NCBI GenBank assembly: GCA_016785225.1
Contig: JAFBJZ010000354.1
Span: 1,898,001-1,962,000, forward strand
DNA from: Psettodes erumei
Taxonomy: Eukaryota; Chordata; Actinopteri; Pleuronectiformes; Psettodidae
Reading direction: 5' to 3'
DNA: 64,000 nucleotides
Positions 22,698 to 36,232 of this stretch are shown here, piece after piece. The position numbers were made by a program, and so were the translations under genes. Under the pieces are notes generated by a model. That model ran no database searches. It had not been told where the DNA came from and saw only the letters and a list, made by a program, of their open reading frames with translations. The stretch's first letter is position 1. Every line of letters starts with the position of its first letter.

Positions 22698-25099
22698 TGC
22701 ACCCTGTAGAGCTGCATATAAGGCGGATGCCCGCTGTTTGGTTTTTCTTCACTTCCCTCATCTCCTTCTTGTGAGAGTTCAACCAGATATCTTGTTACTT
22801 CAGTATATAAATCCTACCCTCACACCAACCTAGTGTATATCACCATAGATGGAGTTCAGCGTCTTACTGCTCTTCGGTGGTGCGGCTGCTCACCAGCGAA
22901 AGTTTGATACCAGGCAGCTCCCATTGGTGACAGCATGTAAATATATAAATGTTAGATATGGTTAGTGCGGAACACCATATTGTATCTACCCTCCATGGAT
23001 GAGCAGTTTGGGAAAAATGTCAGTGGATAGTCCAGGTTTCAAGACTGGTACATCTAAATTACAGGCCCAACACATGAGAAGATGTATAATATATTGCGCC
23101 GAACAGTTTGCATGTGGGTGATCCACATACCTGCTACCATTCTTTATTCACTTATCTTGGTTAAAAGCAAAGAAAGAGCATTGTTGCTCAATGGTCGATG
23201 GCTAAATGAGTGTATACCAGGCCCAGGGATAGAAAAGTTGAGGGCTGCTAAGATTCTTCTTCTTCTTAATGAAGTGGTAAGTAAGGATGTCCAAAAAGAC
23301 ACAAAATGATGTGGGGCTTCTACATGCTTGCAGGTGATTTTTTACGGGTCTGTGCCAGGGGGCATTTCATCTCATGATCCATCCATGCACTTGATTGGTT
23401 CCCAACTTTTTCTGGCTGCTGTGGCACCTTTGAAATGAACCAGTGTCTACTTCAGATCCCACATCACAGACTGAACTGGGAGCAATTTGACCAAAGAGTG
23501 ATTTTATCATCTCGGATTGTTTCGTTTGAGGTTTTTTTTTGTAATCCTGGCCCAGAAATATGTTCCTTCTCTCTTGTATGCTCTGTAATCTTTTAACCCA
23601 TCAGATTTATTTCACAGCCTTTCCTCAGGGTTGTGGGGGGGAGGTTGGGAACCACAACTGATTTTGCCCATTCTTGCCTATGTGTATGTGGTTGAGCACA
23701 TATCAAGGCCAAGAGTGCCAACATATGAGTTATTTTTACTTAATAGTTACAGTTTTAGATCTTCGCGTCACTCCCTTGAAAATGACTTTAGCAGAGAGCA
23801 CTTTACTCCGGGGTAAAACTGGTCCCTGGATTTATCAGGGATTTCACTGCCATTTGGCGATCACGTGCTATGTCTGATACATTTTGGGGAAATATGGCGC
23901 TGTTAAAAAGGGTGAAGTCGGCCTGTGGTGTTGGGATGTGGTTTGAGAGCTCACGCTCTCCTCTCTTCATGGACTCGCTGCCTTCTCTCCCTCTCCTCTC
24001 GCTGTTTCCTGTCACCCGCTCTAATAAGGGCCTGAGGCTGGAGAGCCCTGACATTTTTTTTCAGGGATGGTGTGACATCTTCATGGCCACCGTGTCTGAT
24101 CCCCCACACCCCCCTTCTATATTTTCACTTTTGTGTTGGCATCCACCAGGACAAGGGGGAGGGGACGGGTTTGATTCGTTAGTGCTTTCCACTCTGAGAG
24201 ATTTCTCTGTGCTTCTGTCTCCCAGAAAGGCTGTGAGTTGTCTAAGTACTGGAAACATAGTGAAACTAAATGTCAGGAAGATTATTTCAAGCTCGGGAAG
24301 CTTAATATAGGTAGGAAGAAACATGAAATGATATGTACGAAAACAACAATTTCAGATGCCAACGGGGTTGATGTACAGTATTGAAAGAGCAGCGGAAGGA
24401 GGGAAAAGATGTGAAGAGAGGACTTTTAGGCTGCCACGGAGGGACATGAATTTACCCATTAAAGTTAGACCTCCACTGTGTGCCTCGCAAAATGCTTGAC
24501 AACTAGTTGATACTGTCAATGTTTAAATAATACTAATTAATCTCCATTATTGAAACATGCAATTAATCTCTCTCTCACCCTCTCTGGCTGTCTCTCTGTC
24601 TCCCTTTCGCTCGCATTTAATGGAACATGAAAGGGAAACCCAAAGAAAAAAAAATCCTGTGTTGTGGTCCTTGCGGGGAGCTCATTGAGGGACTCACATC
24701 AGAGGAGAAGGCGAGCAAAGAGACAGACGGGTGGACGTGTTTTGACAAACAGACAGTTGGTCCAAAACTCCTCCCTATCTTACTGCTGTGTGCCTCCTCT
24801 CCCTCAATCTCTCAGTCTTTCTTTGAACTCAGGCCTTCATTAACAATCTGCTGATTAACAGGCTTGGGAACACAGGGGGAAGATGGATCAGAGGAGGGGA
24901 GCTAGAGGGAGGAGGTAGACAGACAGAAAGAATAAGAGGGGGATACGACTTAAGAGTATGTCGACGGGAAGGCTATGTCCAGAACATCATACCAGTGTGT
25001 GAAAAAATGGAGCTCTGTCAATTATTTCAGTTAGATTCAATCGGCATAATAAAGCTGTGATGCCAGTGCAGAGAATGTCTGCAAAAAAAAATAAAAATT

Positions 25100-25310
25100 G
25101 CAGGGTCATCTGTCAGATACACAGCATGACATCCAGCAACACCATGTCATGTCCAATCAGTAAATGCACATGCACGCCCACACTCCTTGTAGATTACTTT
25201 GCAATGTGAAAACTGTGATTTCTAGTGAATACCACCACTGAGCTGGAGGATAAGACAATGTGATAATTTTCCAGAGTTGGAAGATCCTTGTTATTACACA
25301 CTTCTGCAAA
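25100..25310 (+). repeat. unnamed dispersed repeat, copy 2
   Basis: Carries CTCCTTGTAGATTACTTTGCAATGTGAA, GGAGGATAAGACAATG and TTTTCCAGAGTTG in the same order as the copies at 5350 and 25530, and the upstream GCAGGGTCATC and CCAATCA blocks of copy 1. It has diverged further than copy 3. Confidence 0.55.
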
Positions 25311-25529
25311 GTCCTCACCTCAGCCCCAAAAACACACTAAAAAGTCAAGCCCATGCTTAACAGAGAGAGTATTTCAAGATCCAACTGGAATGTCTCCCAA
25401 AAGCATCTCAATGAGGGGAAGAAAGGCTAATGGCAGATTAGAAATTTGTGAAAGTTTCATGTGAAAAAAGGAAGTGTAGCTTTCAATCATTCTGTTAAGG
25501 AAATTTAACACAACCACAGAAATAATTAA

Positions 25530-25725
25530 GTATACATATGTATGTAAACTTTGTACTGCAAGCACGCATTCCTGGTAGATTACTTTGTAATGTGAACCCC
25601 ATGTTTCTACGGTTTAATCTCATTGAGATGGGAGGATAAAATGCTCGTTTCTGTGATAACTGTCCAGAGTCGTAAACTCCCCATATAAAGCGCTGTGCAG
25701 CGTTCTGTCATCTGATAAGCCTTAA
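25530..25725 (+). repeat. unnamed dispersed repeat, copy 3
   Basis: Carries GCACGCATTCCTGGTAGATT then ACTTTGTAATGTGAA, GGAGGATAAAATGCTCG, CTGTCCAGAGTCG and AAGCGCTGTGCAGCGTTCTG, collinear with copy 1. It lies about 220 bp after copy 2 in the same orientation. Confidence 0.6.
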
Positions 25726-26219
25726 AAGCCATAGATCTATCATTCACACTGGCCTTCTTGGATCAAATATTGTCATTAAAGGCACTTAAAACGCACCTCC
25801 ACAAATGAAGCAAACAGCATTTAATGCAATGCTGTTTTTCGGTTCGCACTACGCCCACACTAAACTGAATGTTTTTCAGGTCCAGAGTGGATAAAGCTGA
25901 AATATCTGTCCTCATGTTTTGGTGCAGACCAAAAAAAAATGAGCTTTTGAATAACAAAAATGTAAGGCTGGTTGGGAGTTAGGTCAAGAAGACGACTTTA
26001 ACCGTGCTGTGTCTGTAGCAGATGTCAGCTCGGATGCACAATTTTGTTGTTTGTCAATTGTAAGTGGACAAACTTCAGCCTCTTTTGGTTTTTGACTGTG
26101 GAACGAGTTCAGTAGGACTGTACACTCATCATTTTAAGACGTAAACAGCATTTTCATAACTTGTCTGCTTAGCACATACAGTAATTTTTAGATGCAGGAG
26201 GGAGCATTGCTGGGAAAAT

Positions 26220-26420
26220 CAGGAAGAGAGAGACACACTGGAGGAGACGGATAGAGAGTGGAAAACACAGAGATGGAGAGACAGACCGACATAGACTGAG
26301 AGACAGTGGCAGAAAGTGGGGCTGATGGGCAGAGGCACAGAGTGAAGGAGCCCGTCTGATGGACAGAGAGAAAGAGACAGACTGACAGAGGAAGAGAGCG
26401 CAGGATGGGCTTGCTCTGAA
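26220..26420 (+). repeat. purine-rich GACAGA/GAGA tract
   Basis: About 200 bp dominated by GAGACAGA and GAGAGA on the plus strand; an imperfect, old microsatellite. Confidence 0.6.
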
Positions 26421-26759
26421 TTAATGACTGCTCTCATCAGAAGATGAATGTTCTCCCACTCTCCCCTCAGAACCAGGCTCGCAAATAAAAAAAAAAAGAA
26501 AGTCAGTCCGACAAATAATGAATACACAAATAAATAAATAAGCCAATAAATAAATGAATAAATGTGATAGAACTCCTGAAAAACAGATTATGATCGATGT
26601 ACAGGCAGCCGCATGTGTCAGTTTTTCTAAATGCATTTTCAACTTTTGTGTGTTATGGTTATGCACGGGTATGTATCCACACTGCATGTGGTTTGGTGCA
26701 TGCTAGTTTTGGGCTGTAAACATGCATGCTTTTATTGTGCGTTTCCTGCTGTGCACATA

Positions 26760-26945
26760 TGTGCAATTGGGCTAGTCTGTGTGTGTCTGTTTATGTGTGC
26801 GCACACTGGTCTTGCATGTAGTTCATTTGTGTCTGTGTGTGTGTTACTATTTACTTGCATGTGGCTGTGTGCTGGTGTGTGCATGTATCCACTTTTATTA
26901 GTGTTTGTGCATGTGTATGTGAGTGTGTGTGTATGTGTGTGAGAG
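26760..26945 (+). repeat. imperfect (TG)n microsatellite
   Basis: Alternating TG/TGTA/TGCA runs, strongest from 26836 to 26945. It accounts for the Cys/Val-rich open frame seen here. Confidence 0.8.
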
Positions 26946-27499
26946 AGTGGGGGGCTCTCTGGTGAGTCTCCTTAACATCAAACAGCTGGAAGTAATAAAA
27001 TATTTAGGAAGCGCTGGGAGTCTGTGAATATTAATACTGCCTTTTCCTTCTGTCTCTCAAATCTCCCTCTCTTTTCCCCCTTCTTTCTGGTTTTCTTTTT
27101 TCCTCCCAATTCCTCCCTCCCTCCACCCAGACTCACACGGCCCCTGTCTCTCTTCCTCTGCTGCTACATCTCCTCTGCTTGTCCTCTCTCCCTTTGCTTC
27201 TTTGGTCAAAACACATGCTCAGACTCTCTCCCCAAGTCTCTCTCTGACCTTGTTTATGAGGGAATCGCAGTCGTTTAATTGGGAGTCCGCTCTGCCCACC
27301 GGCACTCAGGGTGACGGAGGGAGAAGAGAAGAGTTGACCTATGCCATTCTGTCATGCTTGCAGCGACAGTGTCTCGCTGAGTGGGGATAAGCAGTGTCAC
27401 AAGTCCTGGGCGCCACCAGGCAGCATAGTTCAGCGCTCTGCACTCCGCCATGTCAAACATGAAAGTGGACCTCCAGGCAGACACACGCAATGGCTCCTG

Positions 27500-30240
27500 A
27501 ACTAGGAGGGCCGTAGGACCTTTTTCCTGGACAGAGATGGAGGCCTGTGGCCCTAATTTTGCAAGATTACATTCAATTTAACAACATTTTTAGTGATACA
27601 AACTCAATGGATTTGAATCTACTGCGCGATGCCAAAGAATTTCGTATATTTGCTATTTAACAAGTTAAATATGAACAAATAAATAAGCATGTAAATGAAT
27701 AAAAAGGAAAAAAATACAATGAGGAAATAGTGAGATGAAAAGGTCCAAAACATATTTAAAACTCAACCCATTATTGTGTCCTTTCACAAAAGAGTTTACT
27801 ACAGGTCATTTTTATAAGTTCAAAACTCCCTCTTTCCAAGCTCTTTTCATGGCTACATTAAATATTTAGTATATATTTACTAATGTAATTATTTGTTTCG
27901 TAATGATACATTTGATTTAGGTCTCCATTAGCAGCAGCAACAGCTCCAATCAACCAGCTGTTGAGCTGTGACCCCAACATGTCTCCCGCCAACACACAAC
28001 ACTCATCTGCATTTTGTCATGCAATGCTAACACTTGTTGGCTGTGCATGTAAAGACTGCTGAATGAACAACTAAAAACAAAGAAGACGTGTGTGTGATGT
28101 AACACTAAACCATCACCTACACCATTTAAAAAAAACGTCTGTTTATGTGTATGGGTTTTTACACCTTTGTTTTAACCAGGCAAGCTGTTGTAAGGGATAA
28201 TTAAGACAATGGTTGTGTATTATTTGATTTTCAAAAAAGATACTGTATCCATATTCTACATGATCAAATCAACACGATAATACATTGTGCATTTGACTCG
28301 TGCAAAGAACATGTCCCATCTGTTGGTGTATTTTTTCTTTTGGTTTTTTTGTACTGTGACTGGATTTGTATTAAAGTAGACGTTCATTGCTAAAGGTTGT
28401 AAAAACCATGCTGTGGCTTTTACACATGGCCTGCCTTTGTTTTTCCTTCTGCCTCTCTGCCAACACTTCTTCTCAGTAAAGATTACATCCTGAGAAAACT
28501 GGAATGCACGTTACTGTGCACTTTAACTGAACAGGTCCAAATCAATATTTGTGCTTTTTCTCAACTGTGACACAGACTGCGATGGGAAGGGCTGAACCCA
28601 AAAGCAGACTCACAAGCAGGTGTTGTAAAAAAAGCAAATCTTACGATGGACAAGGCCACATATTACAACGACAGTACATTCATACGCACAAGGTAAGACA
28701 CAGAACACAAACAGAACCAGGGCAAACGGGACAAACAGGACTCCGTCAGAAGGTTACGAATCACACCAAGGTCATTTGTTTTGAGCCACTGTTCCAAGGC
28801 CACTGTGCTTTTTGTCCCTTCTGGCAAAAGCATTCTTGTGTGTGTGTCAGAGGGACATGCAAATAAGCAAATACATTGCTTATTACATGGTGACTACGCT
28901 TTAGGACAGGAAACACGGTCAGAGAGGACAGACAGGAAGGCAGGTAGACAGTTCTTGGAGAGGAGAGCAGGGTGAGACGCAGCCAGACTGACAGTGAGAC
29001 AGGCTTTTGGGCAGGGAGACAAAGAGATATAGTCATAGTGAAGGACAGGCAGATAGGAGGGCTGGCTGTTGTCAGCATCAGTGACAACAACAGCACCAAT
29101 GTAATTATAGGCTCTCTGATTAAAATCAATCTCATTTCTGCCACTCACAACACATTTTGCCTTCTGAAAAGATCTCTGCTTCAGCTGGTGAGAGAAAGGA
29201 AGAGGGAGGGAAGTCAAGGTGGGCAGATCGACAGGAACTGAGATGAACCGTGGTAGCCATCTGTGGTGAAGCTGCACTGCTGTGGTGCACTTCCCAAAGG
29301 TCATTTCTTCAAACTGTGTTTTTGTGGATACACTTTTTTTCTGGAGACTCTCACAGTAAAGGTTTCTTTCCCGTAACTTTCATTTGTGAATAATTGACAG
29401 ACAGATGCTTTGGCGCAAACATAAAAAAAATTCAAAGACATATGAAGCAATATTACAGCTATATTCTATTTGTGTGGGACTGGGATCCCCCAAATTTGAG
29501 TTGGGGTGCAGTTGTAACATGGGTTTTAAGGGAGTATGAACATTATCATCTCTGGCAGACATTCACGAGACAGATGGGAACATGTTGTGTAGTAACTTAA
29601 CGTGCCACTTTCTCCCCCCAGTACTTCATTAGCTAACATAAGCTAAAGTTTATGGCTAAAATAAATTCCTAAAAGGAAAAATCCTCTTCTTTAGTGCAGG
29701 AAACATGTTGTTTCAGACAGAGCATGAGGATTTCACGGGGCTGAAATGAAACCCATGAAGATTTAATCGAGCAGAATCAGTTGCCCCCCAAAGTTAAATT
29801 GTTGCTGCTGTCGAAGATGCTGATAACAGCCCAGTAAACTTAGCTTGATGTTTTGCCAGTGAAAGGATGTTGGTGCCTGTTGAAACTTGGTTAAATTTGG
29901 TTGCAAAAATATTTCAGCGTCTGTGTCAAGGTATAGATTCTATACATAAACATATTTTGCTGGAAAAGCTGTACAAAGTGGTTGAAAAGTGCACTGAAAT
30001 GCGCAGGTTTACAAGTCAGACATTACCACAGTGAATAGGGCCTATATCTTTAACCGGAACTCCCTTAAGTCGTCTACAGAGCTCATGCACAGAGGCCTTG
30101 AGGGTTACAATTTGTTCATAAGATAGACTCATGATTGCTGAATATTTCACAAGTGAAAAAGTCCCTTTTCCCAGCAAAGGAGACAAAGACACACAAAGTC
30201 AGCAGAGTGAGACAAAACACAGTGGAAGAAGAAGTAGAAG
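27500..30240. other. gene-free stretch
   Basis: AT-rich unique sequence. The block at 28575-28775 (CAAAAGCAGACTCACAAGCA and an AACAC/CAGAACCAGG string) resembles a fish interspersed repeat I have seen, but I cannot name it. No exon recognised. Confidence 0.4.
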
Positions 30241-30261
30241 GGCAAAAAGGGACTGACAGAC

Positions 30262-30284
30262 AGAGAGAGAGAGAGAGAGAGAGA
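30262..30284 (+). repeat. (GA)n microsatellite
   Basis: Uninterrupted GA run of about 11 units. Confidence 0.95.
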
Positions 30285-32099
30285 AAGGAAGACAGAGGGG
30301 AAAGGCGTCAGTGTGGAGAGGATTTATGAGTGGGGCCTGTCTCTTGGCTATGGGCCTGGTCCCTCTGTGGTCCACTCCTCTGTAATATTCACCGCTCCTC
30401 AGGCTCCCATGTGTCTGCCTGTGGCTGCAATGTACACACACGCACACCCTTGACACGCACACGTATACTGTACAAATGCAGGCGTATGCGTGTGCATATA
30501 GACCGCTCATGACAGAGGAATCCGGTCAATGTACAATTACCCCTCTGCTATGTCACTGGGCAGTTAACGTCGGCTCCCTCTTTTGTCTTCTCCTCTTTCT
30601 GCCTGCTCATCTCAGACTGCTAATTATCCAGTCCACCTGACCCTGAACCTTGACATGCAGGCATCAGCGGTGAAGCGCGCCACCAACCCCCCAAGACAAA
30701 GCGTTTAACGGCCAATGAATTCCACTTAAGTTAAAAAAAAACTGCTTTCTTGTAGTATGTGCTGGGACTGGCATGACGCCGCCAACACAGAAAGGAAAAG
30801 TAGTACACGGTTCAGTCAGAGACACATCAAGGAATTGACTCCTCATAGGAAATGGTTACATACTGTAGTTGATGTGGCATAAAAAGGTTTGTCTTTGTGG
30901 GATCTTTCAAAGAATCTACAAATTCTGCTGAGAGACCGCAATCATTAACACAAACATGAACATTAGATCCTAGTAAAGTCAACAACAAGGGGGCGGTTGT
31001 GGGGGGAGCTGTAGCAGTAAACTGACACAAAGGTAACAGCAGAGTAACAGTGAGAAGTGTCAAGCCATAAAGTCTCTGATTCATATGTAATTCATTCAAT
31101 ATGAATATTAGCCAGGCAGCTCGCAGATGAGCCACTGATGGTGAGACATGAACAAAGCGGGTTGAGGCAAGTCAGCTGATGCAAACACAGCTTCGCTTCC
31201 CTGCCTGAACCAACACACCGCTCTTTTCAACCTACAGGTAGCAATGCAAGTTTAAGTCAGAAATTATAGTTTCACGTAAACGTCTCTGCTCGCCTATGTA
31301 AAAAAAAGGGCATTACGGGCTGCCATAGGTTGCACAGGCTTGAGGATGAGCTGATAAGCAAGGCTCCCAGATCAAAAGGCAGGGAGAGAATCACTTAAAC
31401 ATTATAGTACAGTTTAAAACAAGCAGCCGTGCTCGTGGCTTGTGGACGTTTGCTTCCGCGCAGACTGATGAAGCACATTCCAGCCCAACTTGACAGCTTC
31501 AGAAGGCAGAGCTGAAAGGCAGACATGATTTTTTTGGTTGTTGTTTCAAATAAAAAGTCCCTGATGTTCATCATTTGTCGTGCATCTTGTTTGACCTGCA
31601 AACGTCTGCCCCAGATACAGCAAACCCCATGTCGGGTACACTGTGAGCATACAGCATAATGTATGTGAAAGCATTTTGTTTTGAAGGAACATTCCGCATT
31701 ACAAAGAAAATGCACAAGTCCACAAGCATTTAATGCATTACACAACACTTGCTGACACTCACATCACCACATACACACACCTACAGTACATACACACTGT
31801 ATATAGTTGATGTAAATACTTCACATATATATAAGCAAACACAAACGCATCCAAGTGCGCCCTTGATCTTGTCATTTTTTTCCTTTCACGGATGTGTGCA
31901 GAGGTCACATACTGCCGAGCGAGAGAAAGAGTCAGGCCTTTATTGTCAGTGTTAAGTGTGTCTAAAGCCATGTGCTCGATGTGTCCAAGTCGCACCGGGG
32001 GCGGGGGTTGAATAGGGCTTTCCTCTGCTGTGACCCGGGTCAAAAAAAGCCCTCAGCAGTCTGCCAGGCAGGCCAACACAGAGGCTAACGGGATCAAAG

Positions 32100-32500
32100 C
32101 CAGAGACGGAGGAATAAAGCAGGCGGGAGGGAAATATTTGACGAGAAGGATGCGGGGAGGGAGAAAAGAAACAGGGACTGGCGCAGGATGGAGGAAAGAA
32201 AGACTGAGGCAGAAAAGGAGGGGACAGAGGGAAGAGGGAGACGCGTGAGGGGGTCAGGGATGGAAGAGTATGTCTATGAGTGTTGGTGATGTGTGCTTGT
32301 GAATGTGAGTGTGCGTCCGCATGTTCAAAGAGAGCGCATGAGGGATTTGACAATGAGAAAGAGGGAGAGAAAAAGGGGGGATATAAAAGCGTCAGTGGCA
32401 TCAAAACAACAAAAAGGAAGAAACAAAGACAGAAAGAGACAAGTGAAGAAAAAAAACAGAGAGGAGAGGATGAAGAAAACTTTGGAAATAGCCCATAAAA
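32100..32500 (+). repeat. long purine-rich tract
   Basis: About 400 bp in which the plus strand is mostly A and G with short breaks (GGGAGG, AAAGAAAGA, GAAAAAAAACAGAG). The 225-residue Phe/Ser/Pro-rich open frame on the other strand is a by-product. Confidence 0.6.
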
Positions 32501-33408
32501 AGTGTGTGTTTGTGTGTATGACTCCCTCTCAGTAGCCGGCTGCCACCTGTGATCCCCTCTCTCTCTCTGCCCGGGAAACTTCAGGAGGACATTGAAAGAC
32601 AAACAGAGATCAGCAGCAGAGCAGTCCATTTATTAAAAAAAGCTTTAATAGTCAGCAAAAAAATAGCATAAGCACTGCTTCATATAGAAAATATACTGTA
32701 TATGATGAGCGCAGCTCCTGTTTAGCCCTCTGTGTACTAACTAAATTGATTAGGAGACAAGATTAATCAAGATCTGGGTGATTTACCACCTCAGCCAAAG
32801 CAATTTCCCTCAGGAAACCTTGTAATGGATATGATGCAGCCTCCAACATTTGATCACATAATTGTAGCAAAGTTATTCAATATCTTATTGATTGTTCCAT
32901 GGGAAACCCTTAGCATTCATCGAATCTACTCAAAATTTTATTGGATTACATGAAACAAATACACCCCAGACACAATATGAGGCACACTGTATCTCCGTCA
33001 TCCATTCATTCATTCATTTGTAAACGCATTTATTTTATTATGCTGTTATCCTGACTGACAGAGTTTGAATACAATTTTAAATGCTTTTCAATTCTTCATG
33101 GTCAAAAACAGTTAATCTTTGCCATTAACTGCAATAAGCTTAAAGCCATCAAATATCGGTGCTAATACTGTGAAATTGTGTGTCTGACAAGTGTAAGAAG
33201 AGAGACTGGTCTATGAATGGATGCTGTGTGTACCTGAGTGTGCTTGTTTGTGCGATGATGGGGTTCCATTACATCACAACCACAAGACACAGATACTGGG
33301 AGGTCGAATTAGGAATTGCAAACCCGAGGAAGAGGGCAAGAATAAAAGAAAGACCAGAGGGGAACCACAGAGGCAGCATAAATTAGGAGAAAACATGGAT
33401 TGACTTTC

Positions 33409-33424
33409 TTTTTTTTTTTTTTTT
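33409..33424 (+). repeat. poly(T) run
   Basis: 16 consecutive T, following a plain AT background and preceding a GA/GACA-rich tract at 33460-33540. Confidence 0.9.
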
Positions 33425-35755
33425 GAAGTGAGGAGTGTGATAACTGAGCTGAAGTAAGAGAGGGAGTCTCACCAAAGAGACAGGCTGAGAGACAGACAGT
33501 GAGACAGACAGAGAGACAGAGAGAGAGAAAGACAGAAAGCCCTCACAGAGTGTCTCTGCTCAGAAGTGGCCTTCTGTGATCCCTGCCACTTCCAAACAGC
33601 ATCAGGAAAGAGTGTGTTGCTCTGGCCACCAGCCGGGCTGTCGCCACAGGGACCCAATTCAAAGAACCCCTGGCCAAACCATCTGAAGGATGTGGAGGGG
33701 TGGGTGGGGGGTGGGTTTGAGGCTGCGAAGACCCAGTGCGTGTGGATTCAGTGCTCCAACACCCCCTACACTGCCATCACTCGTCCACTAATCAAAGCCC
33801 CTGGTTCCTCTTAACGTTCCTTGTGTTTATTCATTACTCTTTTTCTATTATCTCCATTTCTTTCCCTCCATTGTTGACTGTGAAGTTGTTTAAAGTGAGA
33901 TGAGAATCGCAAATTTCCTTTCGAGTTGACTGTCTGTCTGTCTGTCTCCGGCTGTTCCTCCCTCTGTGTCTCGCTTCCCTCCTCAGCTCAGAGAGAAGAA
34001 TTCAAAGTGTACTCTTAATAGCTTACATGTGTTTCGATTAAGATGCTGGTATGCGCTTCCCATTTTAATGGGCTTTCTGTGCTCTTAGTGCACTGTCGGG
34101 CTAGGTTATGCGGTGGGGATTTGGAGGTAAAGGCTTTTAATTGCCAGGCTATGGCAGGAATGCGGGCAGTAAGATGGCAGAAGTGTGGCAATGGAGGATA
34201 CAGATATTTTCTGGCTTTCAGAGGCGTTCGTGGGCACGGCTGCGATGCGGGCATCACATACATGCCTAAACAAATGCTTCGCGAAAACATGTGAGGTAAC
34301 AGGTTATGTATGGGGAGGTGTTCTTAGATTTGAGATTTAGTGCGATTAAATGTGCAATCCTTAAAAATTCTGTCCTTCATCGATGCAACAGTATGATTTT
34401 GAATTAGCAGGATGAGCAGCACTCTTGTTTGTTCTGCTGGCAGGTATTTGGATACTGCCGTTGTGATAGACACCAGTATTTACCCATATATCTTTAAAGT
34501 GTTTGGTATGCAAATCACAGACTAAAAACATTCATGAGATGGTTTGGATTACTGTGACTGTTCATGTTTCACTGATGTCAACCCAGTTAGCTCAACTCAC
34601 GGAAGATCAATTTGTGTGTGCGTCTGTGAAATAAAGAAGCTCTTCTTCAACATTTAACTTCCCCTATAATCAGCAGCTTGGTCTGACATGTTTATGTCAA
34701 ACAACATTTTCGGTCAAACTTTACAAAGTTGCTAATTAAATAATATACGAAAAATTACATTATAGGAAACTTCCAATCGATGTCCAGCTTACACAGCCTC
34801 ACAGGAAGAGTACAGGGTCATTTAAAAAGTCTTTGTAAAATTTTTATGTATAAAAAATATTATTCCAAGTATAGATTGATGCATACAGAGTAATAAACAC
34901 TAGAGAAGGTGTTTGATTTATCTAATTTTGAGTTTGTGTGTAAAAAATTTCTTCTCATTACATGTGCTGTGCACAAGAGAATAACATACATTGGTATTAA
35001 ATTTATATACAGTTATTTTTTAAAAATGTTTGTTATAAGTTGGTCCAAGCAGGGAGAGCCCTTTTGCTCCCTGTCGCTGTTTTTCTCTCGTCTCTCAGTC
35101 CCTCTGTTACATACTCCGCAGGCCCAAACCACCCTGCGGTTAAAGAGAAGAGAAAAAACGCACTGGGTGTAAAACGATCCCAGCCCTGTAAAATTAGAAA
35201 AAGGGGAGGAAGAAAAATGAGCATTCCCAATGTGGCATGTGAACTAATGTTGGGTCCGTGGGGTGTTGGTTTCGGCGGAGGAGCCAGGGGCCCGGCGATG
35301 TGTGTGATGCAATCATCACCTTTTGTCAACCGTTTGGTTAAAGTGGGCTGTGCCCTGGCAGCTTGCAGTTTGCCCGCCAGGTCACAGGGGCGCGTGTGGG
35401 GAGCTCGGTCGGATGGAGCCAGGACGGGGCAGGAACAGGGTTGAGCGAAGTCATGATGAGGAGGGGTAGGGGGAAGATAGTGGGGTGGGGGGTTGATTAA
35501 GGCAAGTGTGAGAGCGGGTGGGATGAGGCGAGGCGAGCCGAGGAACGCGAGGATGGAGAGATGCATTGAGGGAGGAAAATGAGGGAACCGATATGCGCAC
35601 GAACACGTGCATCTGCACCCGCTCACGCACAACACAACCACTCCAAGTCACCCTATTATTATCATTATGCAAGTGTGAGTGTAAATGTTCCCCCTGAGCA
35701 ATGAGCCCATAAACAGATATGCATGGCAGTGTTGGCATTTTTGATGAGGCAGCAG

Positions 35756-35790
35756 CTGCGCACGCGCACACGCACACGCACACACACACA
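35756..35790 (+). repeat. (CG/CA)n alternating purine-pyrimidine tract
   Basis: GCGCACGCGCACACGCACAC then CA repeats: a fully alternating run with several CpGs, a typical candidate for Z-DNA. Confidence 0.8.
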
Positions 35791-36197
35791 TACTCCTCTT
35801 TCCCTTCGACCTCTGCTCTCTAAGGGAAGGCGGTGCTAGCACACAGCCTGCCGTGGGGACTGAGCGACAGCGTGCCCAGCTGCATGCCAACTGCGCCCGC
35901 GGGCTGCCCTAACCCATGCACCCAAGGGAGCACGTAGCCGCCACAGCTCTCCGCATCACCATCCCTCGTCCTCGCTCTCAGCCTCTCGCCGTCCTTCCCC
36001 AATCTCCCGCTCGCTCTTAATCTCTCTCCTCTCTCCTGCTGCTCTGTCTCTCTTTCTTTTCCTTTCTCTCTCCTCTCCATCCTTCGCTCACCCTTGCTCT
36101 TACTGCCAGTCCCAGAGAGTGAGTGACAAGCTGTGAATTGCTCTCAGGCTATACCCAGATAAAAGGCAAGGAAGGCATATAAGTACACAAACACCCA

Positions 36198-36198
<1 letters not shown>

Positions 36199-36230
<32 letters not shown>
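36199..36230 (+). repeat. (AC)16 microsatellite
   Basis: 32 bp of pure AC, followed about 170 bp later by (TG) runs at 36403-36421 and 36535-36559, which can pair with it as an inverted repeat. Confidence 0.95.

Positions 36231-36232
<2 letters not shown>

Larger units (their letters stand above)
22830..26200. other. gene-free stretch with two repeat copies
   Basis: Unique, AT-rich to mixed sequence. Apart from the repeat copies at 25.1-25.7 kb I see no exon or RNA gene. Confidence 0.45.

Noticed and set aside
31952..32629. 225-residue open frame, minus strand
   Set aside because: Phe/Ser/Pro-rich translation of a purine tract and (CA) sequence; no domain, no splice context.
35033..35641. 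202-residue open frame, minus strand, and a 134-residue frame opposite
   Set aside because: GC-rich, low-complexity Pro-rich peptide with no recognisable family; overlapping open frames on both strands suggest composition, not coding.
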